In this document: piece by piece, positions 1 to 11,510 of the stretch
Layout: every line of letters begins with the position of its first letter
How positions within the stretch are numbered: the first letter of the stretch is position 1
Origin: Cystobasidiopsis lactophilus
Taxonomy: Eukaryota; Basidiomycota; Agaricostilbomycetes; Agaricostilbales; Chionosphaeraceae
Assembly: GCA_001599975.1 (NCBI GenBank)
Contig: BCIO01000004.1
Location: 2,205,328 to 2,269,327 of the forward strand
Length of the DNA: 64,000 nt
Direction: 5' to 3'
Translations under genes and position numbers: made by a program
Notes under the pieces: model-generated
The model's input: the letters and a program-made list of their open reading frames with translations, nothing else
Told to the model about the DNA's origin: nothing
The model's database searches: none

Positions 1-2262
1 TCGAATCATATTCGCATGACTTACAACCAAGCCTGCAAGATTGAAATTTAGCTTCGGCTCCAAAGGAGATGGACAGGTAGAACTCACACAAAAGAATGAT
101 GCCACACCAGCTGCCCCAGACACCACCAAGAGTTCGGAAGGGCAATTCGTCGATGGAGTAACCCTGCACGCGCCAAGCCTTGCGGAAGCGCAGATGGGCG
201 ACGTTGATCGAGAGCCAGGTAAAGATGGTGGAGAGACCGCTCAAAGCGATGAGCCTGTGGAGATGAAACAATGAGATTGGGTCAACCGAAGTATAAATCG
301 AAGTGGCCTCACCAGTTGAGGACTTGAGTTCCGACGGGAGCGACGTTGCTGTAAGCAATAGGCCAGAAGATGATGACAAAGCCCATGGCGAAGAGCGGTC
401 GGCCGGCCTTGTCGACATATTTGAAGAACGCGGGCGCGTAGCCTTGCTCGGCCAAGGCCAGGAGGGTGCGGGAGCCGCCATAGACAGACGACATGCCGAT
501 GGAGAGGACGGAGATGGTGATGACGGCATTGATGAGGTCGGGAAGGCCCTTAACGCCAGCGAGCTTGAAGATTTCGACGAAGGGACTTGTGTTCTGGATC
601 AAAAAGGCTTGAGAACAGCGCAACGACCGGAACAAATCAAGAGACTGACAGCATCGTAAGACCCGCCGAGCAGGTTCTGGTCGTCCCAAGGGACCAAGAG
701 GCCAGCAGCGAGCAACATCATCACGTAGACAAAAGTGACACGCCAGAAGGTCATCTTGATGGAAGAGGGTAGAGCCTTCCTCGGGTTTTCGTGCTCGGTG
801 GCAGCCAAACCGACCAACTCGGTACCGGCGAACGAGAAGGCAGCGGTCACGAAGACGGCGCAAACACCCTTGAACCCATTGGCGAATGCCCCCGGGTCGT
901 AGAAATTTCTTGCGCCCCAGTAATGATCATATTGACCGCTCGAAGGACCACCGCCAAGAATGAAGATGAAACTGGCGAATAGAATGATAGCCACCATAAC
1001 AAGTTTGAGGCAAGACGTCCAAAACCTGCCGAGTCATGTTATTTGCGGTTTCGTAGCTACGAGCTAGAGACGCACTCCTCTTCGGGGTAGCCCATAGGAA
1101 AGATGTTGAGGATGATGATGAGAACAGCGAAGATAGTGATCCAAACGGCGATGTTGACCTTGTGATCCGTGTCCCAGAACCGAAGGGTGATGCCGGCGGC
1201 GGTCAACTCCAAGGGGAGGGTAGCACACCATTGAAGCACGTAGTTCCAGCCCATGGCGAAACCTGAAAAGACATCAGACACCTTTTCTCAGTAAATGTGC
1301 GGCCGGACTAACCCCAGGCAGCTGCGCGACAGAAATCGTTAGAGAAGCTCGACCAGAAGAAAGCGTTCAAAAGCGACGCACGATCAACAAATCGAGACAC
1401 CAAAGTGTAGAAACCACCAGAGACGGCTGTCGAGCAAGCTTTAGCCAAACTCGCAAAACCCCATTCTCACGGATAACACACGATAGATGATGGCCATCTC
1501 GCCCAAAGCTTGGACCGTGTTCAGCAACATGATGCCCATGAGAATCCATGCGATCAAGACGCCGCCAGGACTGCCAGCAACCAGGATCGTTAGCTTGGAC
1601 AGCCCAACAAAACAAGTCGCGGAACTTCGATTTACCCGGCGGTCGCAAGAGCACCACCAGCACCAATGAACTGATGCAAGAGCAACGGTAGTCAGCGACA
1701 TGCTTCAATGGCAGCGAAGGGTGATGCGCACGAGACCAGTTCCGATGGAGCCGCCGACCGCGATCATTTGAAGATGGCGGTTCTTGAACTTTTGCTGAAG
1801 CCTAGGGATGGCTCCATCTCAGATACACCTCAGAAGAGTTGCGAGTCAGCGGGCACGCACATAGGGCTGCAGTTGGCGACGCCCAGACAATCAGCCTCAT
1901 GCGGTCATCATTTTGGCACTGTTGATCAAACGAACCTATCGAGGAGAGAGATCTCCTTCTCGCCTTCAGCGCCTTGCACCTTGATGCCACCAGTCGTGCC
2001 AGGAGCCCTCTTGTACGACTCGAAGTTCAAGCCCCTGCAGAGAGTGAACAATGCGCCCCAGCTTTTAGAGTTTGCACCAGCATGACGGCTCAAACGAGCG
2101 ACGAGAGAAGACGGACCACCGAGTGAACTTGCTCTCCTTCGAAGGGTCGTAAATCTCGACAGGGCGGGTCTCGACCGACACATTGTGGTCGTCGCCAGCC
2201 TTGCCATTGGTGAACTTCTTATCTTGGCCGTTCAAGCCCTTTTCCGGATCTGTCGAAGCCAT
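1..2262 (-). CDS. Amino-acid permease (AAT/APC family), 3' truncated by window edge
   Basis: Plasma-membrane amino-acid/H+ symporter of the fungal YAT type. The protein starts at 2262 ([11 protein letters not shown]) with a hydrophilic cytosolic N-terminus. After about three introns comes the family hallmark [20 protein letters not shown] (around 1740-1800), then [12 protein letters not shown] near 1650 and [20 protein letters not shown] in TM2-3. Further on are [19 protein letters not shown] (around 800) and [20 protein letters not shown] (around 450). A last exon at 41-290 reads [20 protein letters not shown], which normally precedes the last TM pairs. The stop lies beyond position 1. At least seven short introns are needed. 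Substrate specificity cannot be read from the sequence. Confidence 0.9.
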
Positions 2263-4137
2263 GTTGCACGGGTCCCAGTTGAGAAGGAGACCAGGCGGGT
2301 GATGGTGATCTTTGTTGAGAAAGATAGGAACCGTTCAGGGTCAAAATTTTTGAGGAACCGTATGGAGAGCAAAATGCGGGCGAGGCGGCATGCCCCGTCG
2401 CAAAGTCACGTTTTGTTGTGACGGGCCAGACTTGGCGCCCGCGATAGCATGAGTCCAGGCATGCGTCACGACCTTTACACGCGACACCCTTTCGATAAGG
2501 ACTTTTTCGAGATCGGTTCTGCCTTTTGCAGCTGGCCCTTCGACCCCGTATCGCGGGACATCACCAGCAAGAGCCTGCCCAAGGTGGGCATCCAATAATG
2601 CGCGATCAGAAAGTCCGACCAAGAGCAATGAAGATCTTCGCCCGCCACCAAGGCACCGGAGAAGCAACGCGTTTAGCTTTGTGTCTCGGACAAAGTCAAG
2701 GCCGTCCCTCGCTAGCTGGTTTGCTTTATTGGGCATGATCGTGCACTTTCACAGCAGGCAGTGGTGAGGGAGGTCATCCGGACATTCCAAGCGGCTGGGG
2801 GCGGCAGCAGCATGCGAGCAAGTACGTCGTGAGAAGCAGGGGCCAGCTTTTTTAATTTACGGCGAGGCGCCTTTTTCGAGTGGCAAGATAACATCCTGGG
2901 AAACTTCGTCTGAAACGGCGCAGGCAAGTTGATAGGCCCCAGGAGTGAGCAACAGCTGGCAAAAGGAGACCAAGAATTTTGCAGTGCTCTCTTTGAGACA
3001 GAGCTGGGTGGTCGGCGAGCACAAGTGGGAGCGCCTTCTCCTGCTACTACTGCAAATGGCTGTGACATTACAGAGAGCTGAATGCTTGTCGAGCTCGATT
3101 GTTTTATGAATTTCAGGCTTTGCCACCACTTGGAAAATTTGCCACCATCCCTTCGGCCCGACCACTTCGTTCTCTACTAATGCTGCAGACCCGTGGCAGA
3201 ACATTAGCACATTAAGAGTAGACTATGAGACCTGTGGAGCTAGGGGAAGGAAGGCGGCGCAGGCGGAAGTTCTGTCCACCTCGAAACCCTTCGCAGCGAC
3301 ATGCAGGGCCTTGAGCCTTATGGAGTCGCATGCCCCTACAATGTCATCTAGCCTGGAGTGGTATAGTGGCTGAAGCAATGTGTTGGCCATGAGAGAGACC
3401 ACGCCGTTAACGACACCCGACCCATCGACCAAACCCAAGTCGGTTAACTAGCCGGGCATTGTCCAGTTTGCCTCACCCTGTTATGTAAAAGATGCAAGAG
3501 ACTATCGTAGCAATGCAGTCTGGAGAAGCAAGCGAGCTGGATCCGTGAACAGAGCTCAAAGAGGTGGTGCGCGAGCATGAACGCAATGCAGGCCAGACCG
3601 TACGGAAGCCAAAAGAACACGAAGGGCTCTTTTATGAGTGACAGGCATCTTGAAACTATCCTCCAACAAGGCGGACAGACAGAAGACGTCGTCAAGGACA
3701 GTTGAAGTCGCAGCATAAAAATCCGGCAGCAGAGAGGCAGGAGCGCAATGCAGTCCACTCCGACGGGCCGAGAGCATGCATTAGATAGCACTCACAGTCC
3801 CTAGAAGCAGCAAGGTGCTGCGAAGCAAGGTCGATCGTCGTCAAAAGGGCTCTGAAGAACTCCGCCCTTCGTCACCACAAGTTCACCTGCCGTCCGCCAC
3901 GGAGAGCATTGAAAGGGGACTTTCCGCCTTTGCCACGCCACAGCAGGTCTGAGCTCAACAAGACGGTCTTGGGACACTCGCATCAGGCTCCAGGACCGAT
4001 TCGCAGCGCCCCAAACGCCGGCCAATCGCCACCCTCTCGCCGCCCGTTGCCCCCTCAACCCGGGCCTCGCTTTGCCCCCTCCCGCCTCGCCACTCGCCAC
4101 TTGGGCCTCATCCAGCACTGATCAAGAGTACTGAACC
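2263..4137. other. Intergenic region, 1.9 kb, no supported gene
   Basis: This is the space between the permease start and the LAMMER-kinase start, so it holds both divergent promoters. Several open frames of 60-130 codons exist on both strands (for example 2341-2736 and 2712-3210, both minus). None shows a recognisable domain, a consistent intron structure or a convincing start. The last 300 bp before 4138 are C/T-rich, as expected of a fungal core promoter and 5' leader. Confidence 0.5.
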
Positions 4138-6398
4138 ATGTCTGCTGTGGCCGCCTATCGAAGGCCGGCTTACAACCAAGCCAACGGCCAAGGCCCTTCG
4201 CCAGCTTCTTACCACCTCAACCCGCAGCCCTCGACCTCGTTTGCGTCGTCCGCCCTGCGCTCGGTGCCGGGCCAGGCTTCCTCCACTTCTACAGCCTCTG
4301 CTGCCCACAACCAGCCCCAGGCCTCGGGCTCCAGGTCCGCCTACAGGCCGCCAGCGACAGCGCAGGGCCGGTCGAGCCAGTACCTCCAGCGCACGGCCGC
4401 CGCTGGCTACAAGATTGAGGTCGACAAAGGCAGGGACGGTCAACAGCGAGAGGTCATCGTTATTGACGACTCGCCCGACCCGCCGGGCGGCCACGACGAC
4501 GATGCCGAGTCCTCCACCAGTCAGCAGCAGGCCAAGCGCCGCAAGCCCAACCACAACGCCTCCTTCGCCGCCCAGGCCGCTGCCTACGACCCGTCCGCAT
4601 ACTCGGCCGCTTCCACGGCCCCCAAAGTGCCCGCCAACTACCGCGCCCAGCCCACCGAGCGCAAAGTGGCGCCCTCTGGCGTCGGCGGCAAACGCAAGGC
4701 CGAGCCCGCTGCCTCGTCCAAGGTGGGCTTGCTATCACTATCAACGCTGTCAGATCCTTGCTCACTTTGATTGCATCCCTCACAGAGCAAAAAGGAACAC
4801 ATCCAGCAGTCGTGCGATGACAAGGAGGGCCACTTTATCGTCACACCCGGTGAATGCCTCAATGGCGGCCGATGTGCGTCCATGTTCCTGTCCTATCTCT
4901 ATTGAAGATGTTTTCTCATGTCTGCGACGCCACAGATCGAATCGAGAAGCTTCTCGGCCAGGGCACGTTTGGCAAAGTGGTCGAGGCTTTCGACGCCGAC
5001 ACCAACAAATGGGTAGCTGTCAAGATCATCCGATCTATCCAGAAGTATAGGTAAGGCCATCCGTCAATGTTTGACTGAGCCAGTTCTTAAAATTGCGGGA
5101 AATTCGCAGAGACGCAAGCAAGGTGGAGATCAAAGTGCTCAACCTTTTGCGAGAGTCAGACCCAGAAAACTCCAAGTGAGTGCCTCTTCTCACTGCCCCT
5201 TAAACACGTCAGTGACCAAAAATGATGTGCCCACAGGAAATGCATCCACCTCGAAAACTACTTTGACGACCGGAACCACATCTGCATCGTGACCGAGCTG
5301 CTCTCCACCTCGGTCTTCGACTTCCTCAAAGCCAACGCCTACGCGCCCTTCCCTGGCTCTCAAATACAGTCCTTCGCTAAGCAGCTGCTAAGTAGCGTGG
5401 CGTGTGAGTGGTGCCCTTGCCCCTTCTTTCGCACGCTCCTTGCTGACTTGCGTGGATGTCTAACAGTCCTGCACGACTTGCACTTGATACACACCGACTT
5501 GAAGCCGGAAAATATCCTCTTGGTCGACGCAGACGCAAGGACCATTCAACCGAAGGTGAGCTCTGTCGGCCGCCAATCTCGGACGTCAGTGTCTGATCGC
5601 CTTGATTGTCCTCGCAGCTGGCCAGCCAAAAGCCGCGGCGCATATTGAAGAACTCAGAAATTCGGTTGATCGACTTTGGCTCGGCGACGTTCGAGACGGA
5701 GTACCATGCCTCGGTCGTCTCCACCCGCCACTACCGCGCTCCTGAAATCATCCTTGGTGAGGCGCGAGTTTATACTACGTCGATGGCTTCTTGTGCTGAT
5801 GCGGAAGGCCTCCACGTCCACAGGTCTTGGGTGGTCGTTCCCTTGCGACGTGTGGTCGATCGGCTGCATCCTCGTCGAGTTCTTCACCGGCGACGCCCTC
5901 TTCCAGACCCACGACAACCTTGAACACCTCGCCATGATGGAGGTCGTCTTCGGCCGCATGCCCGACCGCTTCGCAAGAGTAGCAAGGTGGGTTGACCGCC
6001 TCCTTCAAGTCCAGCCCTGTTGCTCATTTGTTGCGCGCCCACTTCACAGCCGAAGTAAACCGGAATGGTTCAAGAACATCAAGCTCGACTTCCCGAAAGC
6101 GGACACGCCACGCCAGTCCCGCAAGTATGTCAAGGGCATGAAGCCCCTCACTGTAAGCTTGCTGTTGTTGTATCACCGAGAGCCTGTGCTGACCTCATGG
6201 GGGCTTCAGGAAATCATCCCTTTGGTCAACATCATCAACTCGCGGTTCTTGGACCTGCTGCAAAAGCTGCTCACTTGGGACCCGAGCCAGCGCATCACCG
6301 TCAAGGACGCGCTACGCCACCCTTACTTTGCGCTCAACATGACCGACGAGGGCACCGCGACCTACGACGAATCCTCCACCTCGGGCTCGCCGAACTGA
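4138..6398 (+). CDS. LAMMER/CLK-type dual-specificity protein kinase
   Basis: Member of the Lkh1/Kns1/CLK family, which phosphorylates SR-type splicing factors and translation or stress regulators. Exon 1 encodes about 195 low-complexity S/A/P/Q-rich residues. The kinase domain starts at about 4935 with [18 protein letters not shown] (Gly-rich loop) and VAVKIIRSI (catalytic Lys). It continues with [15 protein letters not shown] (around 5480, HxDLKPEN), [12 protein letters not shown] (DFG), [11 protein letters not shown] (APE) and the signature [11 protein letters not shown] around 5920. The C-lobe ends [20 protein letters not shown] shortly before the stop at 6398. About seven short introns interrupt it. 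All catalytic residues are present. The LAMMER motif has Val where CLKs usually have Arg. Confidence 0.93.
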
Positions 6399-7408
6399 TC
6401 GCCGCCTCTCCTATGTATTATCACCTTTCGAACGACTCCCCCCAATTCTCTCAGCATCGTTTCCCACTTCCCTCCTCCCAAGACCTTGTATTTGTCCACC
6501 TCCACCTCCATCGATACCCCCAGCAAACCACTTCGTCCGGCCGGACGCGTAAACCGGGGAACCCACTCTTTGTGTGCAGGCAGTTTTCTCTCTCTTTTGG
6601 GTTGGGCAAGCGCAATTCATTTCTCTCATTTGGAGACGCGGTATTTTCCTTCTTTACCCCCTTTTTCTTCTTTTTGTTGGCTTTTGGCGCACTGGCATCG
6701 CCTTTCTCTTTGATGATGGGGAAGGACGTCTTTTGGCCTTACACTTGTGATTTTTCGGTTTCCTTGATTCCTTGACGCCACGTCTCCCTTTTGCAAAACA
6801 CACCATCCTCCTCGAGCACCGCAACAAGCATTAGTCGCCACCCACGTCTGCCCCATTTGGCGGCGTTGCGGACTCGCCTCAAGGCTTGACCAGGAAGAGC
6901 CATGCCATCAGCTTTAGCCCGCCGCTTGGTTGCCATTCATGAGTTGCTTTGGATGAATGATTCGATCCACTTTCCTTTTGGAAATCAAAGTGCAACTCGA
7001 GCCGGGCCTCGCTGTCTGTTGCTTCAGGCTGGCTGGCGCCCAGTCGTCTTATCGCGCCCTCTCGGCCTCTTCTCAGGGTTCTCTGGTCCTGGAACTGGTG
7101 GCTCTCCTCTCAATTTGAACCTGTTTTAGGTCGACCCAAGCTACCATCGTGTCTCTGGTTCTCGTTGACATGCCGGCCTGAGAGGGCCGCAAGTCTAAGG
7201 GCGTGCCTCCCTGGCTGACGGATGCTCGTTGCCATTACCAGCTCGAGACGAGAATCAAAGACGAGCGATGGCTTCTGTACTTGGGCGTTCTTTGGACTTT
7301 GGACTCCTTTGTGCTCAAAGAACGGCTTCTGTCTGGGCGTTCGGCCCAGCGTCCTCACAGTCCTCTCTTCCTCTCACCACGAACTGCTCGCATATCCGAC
7401 TTTCCAAA
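6399..7408 (+). other. Intergenic region and leader of family gene A; left copy of a diverged duplication
   Basis: No gene recognised. Segments at about 6790-6910 and 7130-7145 resemble 9176-9285, sharing for example the word CACCCACGTCT, the stretch TTGACC-AGGAAG-GCCA, and CGACCCAAGCT. The last 80 bp before gene A (TTCTGTCTGGGCGTT at about 7327) resemble those before gene B at about 9679. This indicates that promoter and leader were duplicated with the genes. Confidence 0.55.
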
Positions 7409-8778
7409 ATGAGTACTCAACTGCACCAAAAGTTTAGAGAATTGGGAAATGCCGTTGAGAAAACCGAAGGGTCGCTTGCACTGCTCCAGCGTCACCTCAA
7501 TACCAAACACTTGCCGCTGGCGAACCAGCTAGGAATCCATGTGGGTGACTCCCTGTGTATCTACATGTGGCACCATAGTGATCTTGCCTCTGTATCTCAA
7601 GCGCCATGACCACAGGCATGTTTCGAAAGGTCTTGCTACCAGTACCCTGCTGGAGGTAAGTGGTATTAGGCCAACCTGCCAGTTGTTTATACTTGAACAT
7701 TGGTCTTCAGAGTGAAAACTTATCGAGCGCTGCCATCGTCATCCTCGAAGACTACCAGGCGCTCATTCGCGTTTTCTTAAAAGAGAATGCCCGACCCGGG
7801 GCTTATGTGGAGGAAGGCCTCAAAGTGGCAGAAGGCCTCTCGAAACTGATTTACGACGCAAGTCCATTACTGTGCTGAAGCGACATGTTCAGTTCACGTA
7901 AAATTGCGCTACCCACAGTCTTACTTCTGCGCCCTTGCTGGGGACCTGCTTTTCATTGTCGCAGAAGATGAGCTTGTAATCTTGGGCGCTGGCGTGGTAA
8001 GAGTCAAATGGATGGGGAACGGCCGTCTGAAAGCCTGTGCGCAGGTTGCTTCCCGGTTGGAGGTCGAGATCGGAGCTGCATGTTATGCGATGAACGTGCT
8101 GTGCAAGCTCATACTGGACCTCCGATACGACCCAAACAACAAAAAGAAGGGAGGTGATGCAAACAAGCCTAATATCGAGGCTTGGGTTCGCAAGCTCGTA
8201 TTCGACCGGTGCATTCAAGCTGCTGTCAGTCCTACTTTCACATGACGCCAAATGCTTTTCTCATCTTGGACTTGTGCAGATAAACTTTTCCGAGGAAGTC
8301 GCCCACACTCCTCAGCAAAAGGCAGCGGTTACGACGATGAAACACTTCAAATCACAAGTTGACAGTATCAAGGTCCTTGTCGATATTTCAAAGGAGCGCA
8401 TAGCTCTTCTGCTGCGAGAAGTAGGCCTCTTCGCTGTTGCGGAAAGTTTTACACTAACGGTGCTTGGACTAGTTGTGTATCGCCATCGGGGAGGCAAGCA
8501 CACCATTCGACAAACTGAATCTGTTCCGAGCCTTCTTGCTCATCGCCAACCTGCTGAGCTATCCTCTGTCGCCCAGTTCTGGTCGTCTCAGTGGAGTTGG
8601 GGCCCAGCCGTTTTGCTCGTATCAAGCCCTGCTGTTCATGCCCAAGTGGTTTCAAGTACCTGGACCCAACGGGGGCGTCTCTGTAGAGCAGCTTGCGGTA
8701 GATATAGTCTCAGAAGGACTGAAAGCTGAAGCGGAGGCCGACAAAAAGGCGCAGGCGGGCAAGGCCATGACGAAGTAA
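7409..8778 (+). CDS. Family gene A: unrecognised helical protein, first of three tandem paralogues
   Basis: I do not recognise this family. The start at 7409 gives MSTQLHQKFRELGNAVEKTE. Later exons include ILEDYQALIRVFLKENARP (around 7745), VASRLEVEIGAACYAMNVLC (around 8045) and, in the last exon, LCIAIGEASTPFDKLNLFR followed by AFLLIANLL (around 8475-8560). The stop is at 8778. About six short introns are needed; the junction around 7543-7656 could not be resolved cleanly. Predicted content is mostly amphipathic helix with no signal peptide, membrane span or catalytic motif. Matching exon starts and the shared AFLLIANLL block tie it to B and C immediately downstream and to D at 45.9 kb. Confidence 0.7.
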
Positions 8779-9762
8779 TGTGTGCTTTTCGCCTTCGCCG
8801 GCTTTCCACGATCTTGTACTTCCACCATCTCCTTCTTCCGTTACTTTCAACGTAGAGTTGTTCACATCTCATGACGCCGAAGTCCGAAAAAGGGAGTGGC
8901 AAAAGTTGATCCGCGTTTGCCACCCGCTCGCCGGCTCTTGGAGCTTAAGCACGAAGGGCCAATTTGTCACCAGTCTTTGACCCTTTGGCTTCGCGAGCTG
9001 GCTTGATAATGAATGCCTCGATGCCCCGTTCTGATTTCAGACTCGGGGTGGGCGCTGCCAGCTGCCAGCAACTTGAATCTGTTCTCGCGCGGCCAAATCC
9101 TCTAGTTCGGCAACTAGTGTCGCTTCTCTCCGCCTTTGAGCCTGTTCGAACGTCGACTAGAACCCTCCCTTTGACAAAACACATGTCGGCACCCACGTCT
9201 TGCCCTTTTCGCGCCGCTGGCCTGTTCGCTCGGTCTCGATGCTTGACCCAGGAAGGGCCAGCTGGCTTCGACCCAAGCTGCCTTCTACCCTTCTAGATGC
9301 CCGTAAACTGAGATGAATGGTCCGATGCCCTTTGTCTAGGCCACTTCAAACTCAGGACTGTGGTTCGGGCGCGATTTCCTCTCGATGCTTTGTGATCGCC
9401 GGCACTCTGCAGTTGTGCTCTAGAGTGCTGCCTCCCCAGTCTCTCTCTATACTAAAATTGATGCCGTCGTCGTGTCTTTGACTGACCTTGGCGTGGAAAA
9501 GTCGGCCCGCTTCATTCGAATGGAGTTGGCGCCCAACTTGCATCTTGACCGGTGTTTCGTCGCTGCTGTTGGCATCTACTTCATTCGCACGATCAATGGA
9601 TTACAACGGGTTAAAGACGAGTGAATTCTTCTATACGTGGACGGTCTCTGTTTTCGTCTCCTTTGTACACCGAGGACGGTTTCTGTCTGGGCGTTTGCCC
9701 GGGAACTTCCCAGGTCTCGTCCTTGCCTGCCATCCGCCACCATATCATATCTCTGAGCAGAA
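8779..9762 (+). other. Intergenic region between family genes A and B; right copy of the duplicated leader
   Basis: No gene recognised. It carries diverged copies of sequence from upstream of gene A: 9176-9285 matches about 6790-7145, and the last 90 bp before 9763 match the last 90 bp before 7409. It probably holds the terminator of A and the promoter of B. Confidence 0.5.
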
Positions 9763-11510
9763 ATGCCGGCGACCCACTCGCCCCTGCGCGAGCTGCAAGA
9801 GCATTTTGAGCGCGTGGCCGAAAGCGCTCAGAGAACTCAGTCGGCTGTGCATGCTCTCATGGAGGCTTGTTCCGCCGACCAGCATCTTCATGCCATCGAA
9901 ATTGAGAGACATGTACGTTGAGGCCCGTTGGATGAGCTGTACTGACCTCGACAGCAGATTCCGATCCGCGAAACCCACATGGGCGTCATTGGAGCCCTTG
10001 CCAATGTCGAAAAGGAGGTGAACGAGGCTGTGAGGACTCTTTCTTGTCTTCGTTGGTGTCCTTTATGGAATACCTCGTTGAGACGGAAACCCAGGGCAAC
10101 GAAATGTCGGCAGACACCAAAGCTGTTCTCGTTGACTACCGCAGCTTCCGCGCCGATGTCATCATCAAAGTACCTCTCGGCGAAGAGTCGAGCGCGAGGG
10201 CAGTCAACGTCGCTCAAAAGATCTCCGCCGCCATCGCAGACGTGGGTATATCGTCTTTTACTTGCCCCAGATTTTAACTTTTGTCCAACAGGCCTACAAC
10301 TTAGGAGAACATCTGGATGTTCTGATCATTGCCTACGGAGCAGAGTGCCCCATAGCAAAAGCCGAAACGGTGAGTCTGGCCATCTCCAGCGCTTAAAGTG
10401 CTCAGAAGGGAGCTTCACAGGTGACTGGGCTTCTACGTCAAGAGATTCAACATTACTCCAAGGCCTTGGACTCGCTGTGCAGCCTGATTTGGGTCCATCG
10501 CCACCACACCGACTTGGAGTCCTTGCGCCGCGCTCTGCCCAAGGACAGTTCCGGAGTTGCTGTACTGAACACTCTCATAGAGTTCGCATGGGCCCCTGGC
10601 TTGCGACTTTCCTCAGACCTGCTGGGTTTGACGGTCGGTTGAAATTCTTGGCACAGGCCATATGTTGGCACCGTGCTGAATCATTTGCTTTGGCTTTGCT
10701 CGAGGACAGTTACAATTCCAAGCCTCTCCCGACAAAGAGAAGAAAGCGCAAATCACCCGATTGGCGAATGACTTTGATTTTTGGATGCAGCGCCTTCTTT
10801 TTCGCGGCTGCGTTGCTCATGCAGTTGGCGCCGTTTCGGCTTTGCTTTGTCGATTGGGACTCATCTATCTATGCGCTTTTTCAGACGAGTCTTGTTGAAC
10901 ACGTCGCTCTGGATCGAGATTTGAAGGCGCTGGCTGGCAAGACCAATGCCAGCACTCACCTTGCCGAAGCGCCAATCACCGATGCTTCGCTTTCTACTTT
11001 GAATGATTCACTGGCACAGGAGAAGCCAGTCGATGTGCGGGTTGCCGCTGAGGACATCTTGAAATCGGTTTGTGCCTCTTTTAAAATGGCCGTCAAACTG
11101 CGTGCTTACGACGAGGGCTTTCGTTCCAGCTGGCAGTGCCCTTATCTCAAGCAAGCTCAGTCCTAGTCAAGCTTCGTTATCTGCGAGCCTTCCTGCTTAT
11201 CGCCAATTTGCTGCACGACCCGCGTCATGGTTTCTTTGTGGAGTCTAGCCTCCTGTTTTGTCCTGCTAAAGACTCGATCTCCAAAATCGTTGGACGCTAC
11301 CACTCTTCAGGCTATCAGAATTCCAGCTTCCTTCTAGCCGGGTTGAAGAATGAAGCCGATCTGGCCTCGGCTGCACTCGGCCCTTTCATCAGTTTGATGC
11401 ACTGTTCTGCAGAAACCCAACGTCGTTTGATCTCGCTCCACCGCGAATGCGAGAAGCAAAAACACGAACACAGCGGCCTCTTTCTCGAGCATGTAAGCAT
11501 CACGAGCTGA
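9763..11510 (+). CDS. Family gene B: unrecognised helical protein, second tandem paralogue, 3' end ambiguous
   Basis: The start at 9763 gives MPATHSPLRELQEHFERVAE. The next exon reads IPIRETHMGVIGALANVEKE. Further exons carry AVLVDYRSFRADVIIKVPLG (around 10125) and VTGLLRQEIQHYSKALDSLC (around 10425). A long exon (around 10660-11080) has one hydrophobic stretch, TLIFGCSAFFFAAALLMQLA. The last exon begins LAVPLSQASSVLVKLRYLR and continues AFLLIANLLHDPRHGFF (around 11130-11235), parallel to the last exons of A and C. The frame then stays open to 11510 through sequence that looks like the N-terminal exon of gene C. Either B ends at 11510 or transcripts splice onward into C at 11493. Confidence 0.6.

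Noticed and set aside
2341-3210. Minus-strand open frames in the large gap before the LAMMER kinase
   Set aside because: No domain, no splice continuity and overlapping alternatives of equal length on both strands.
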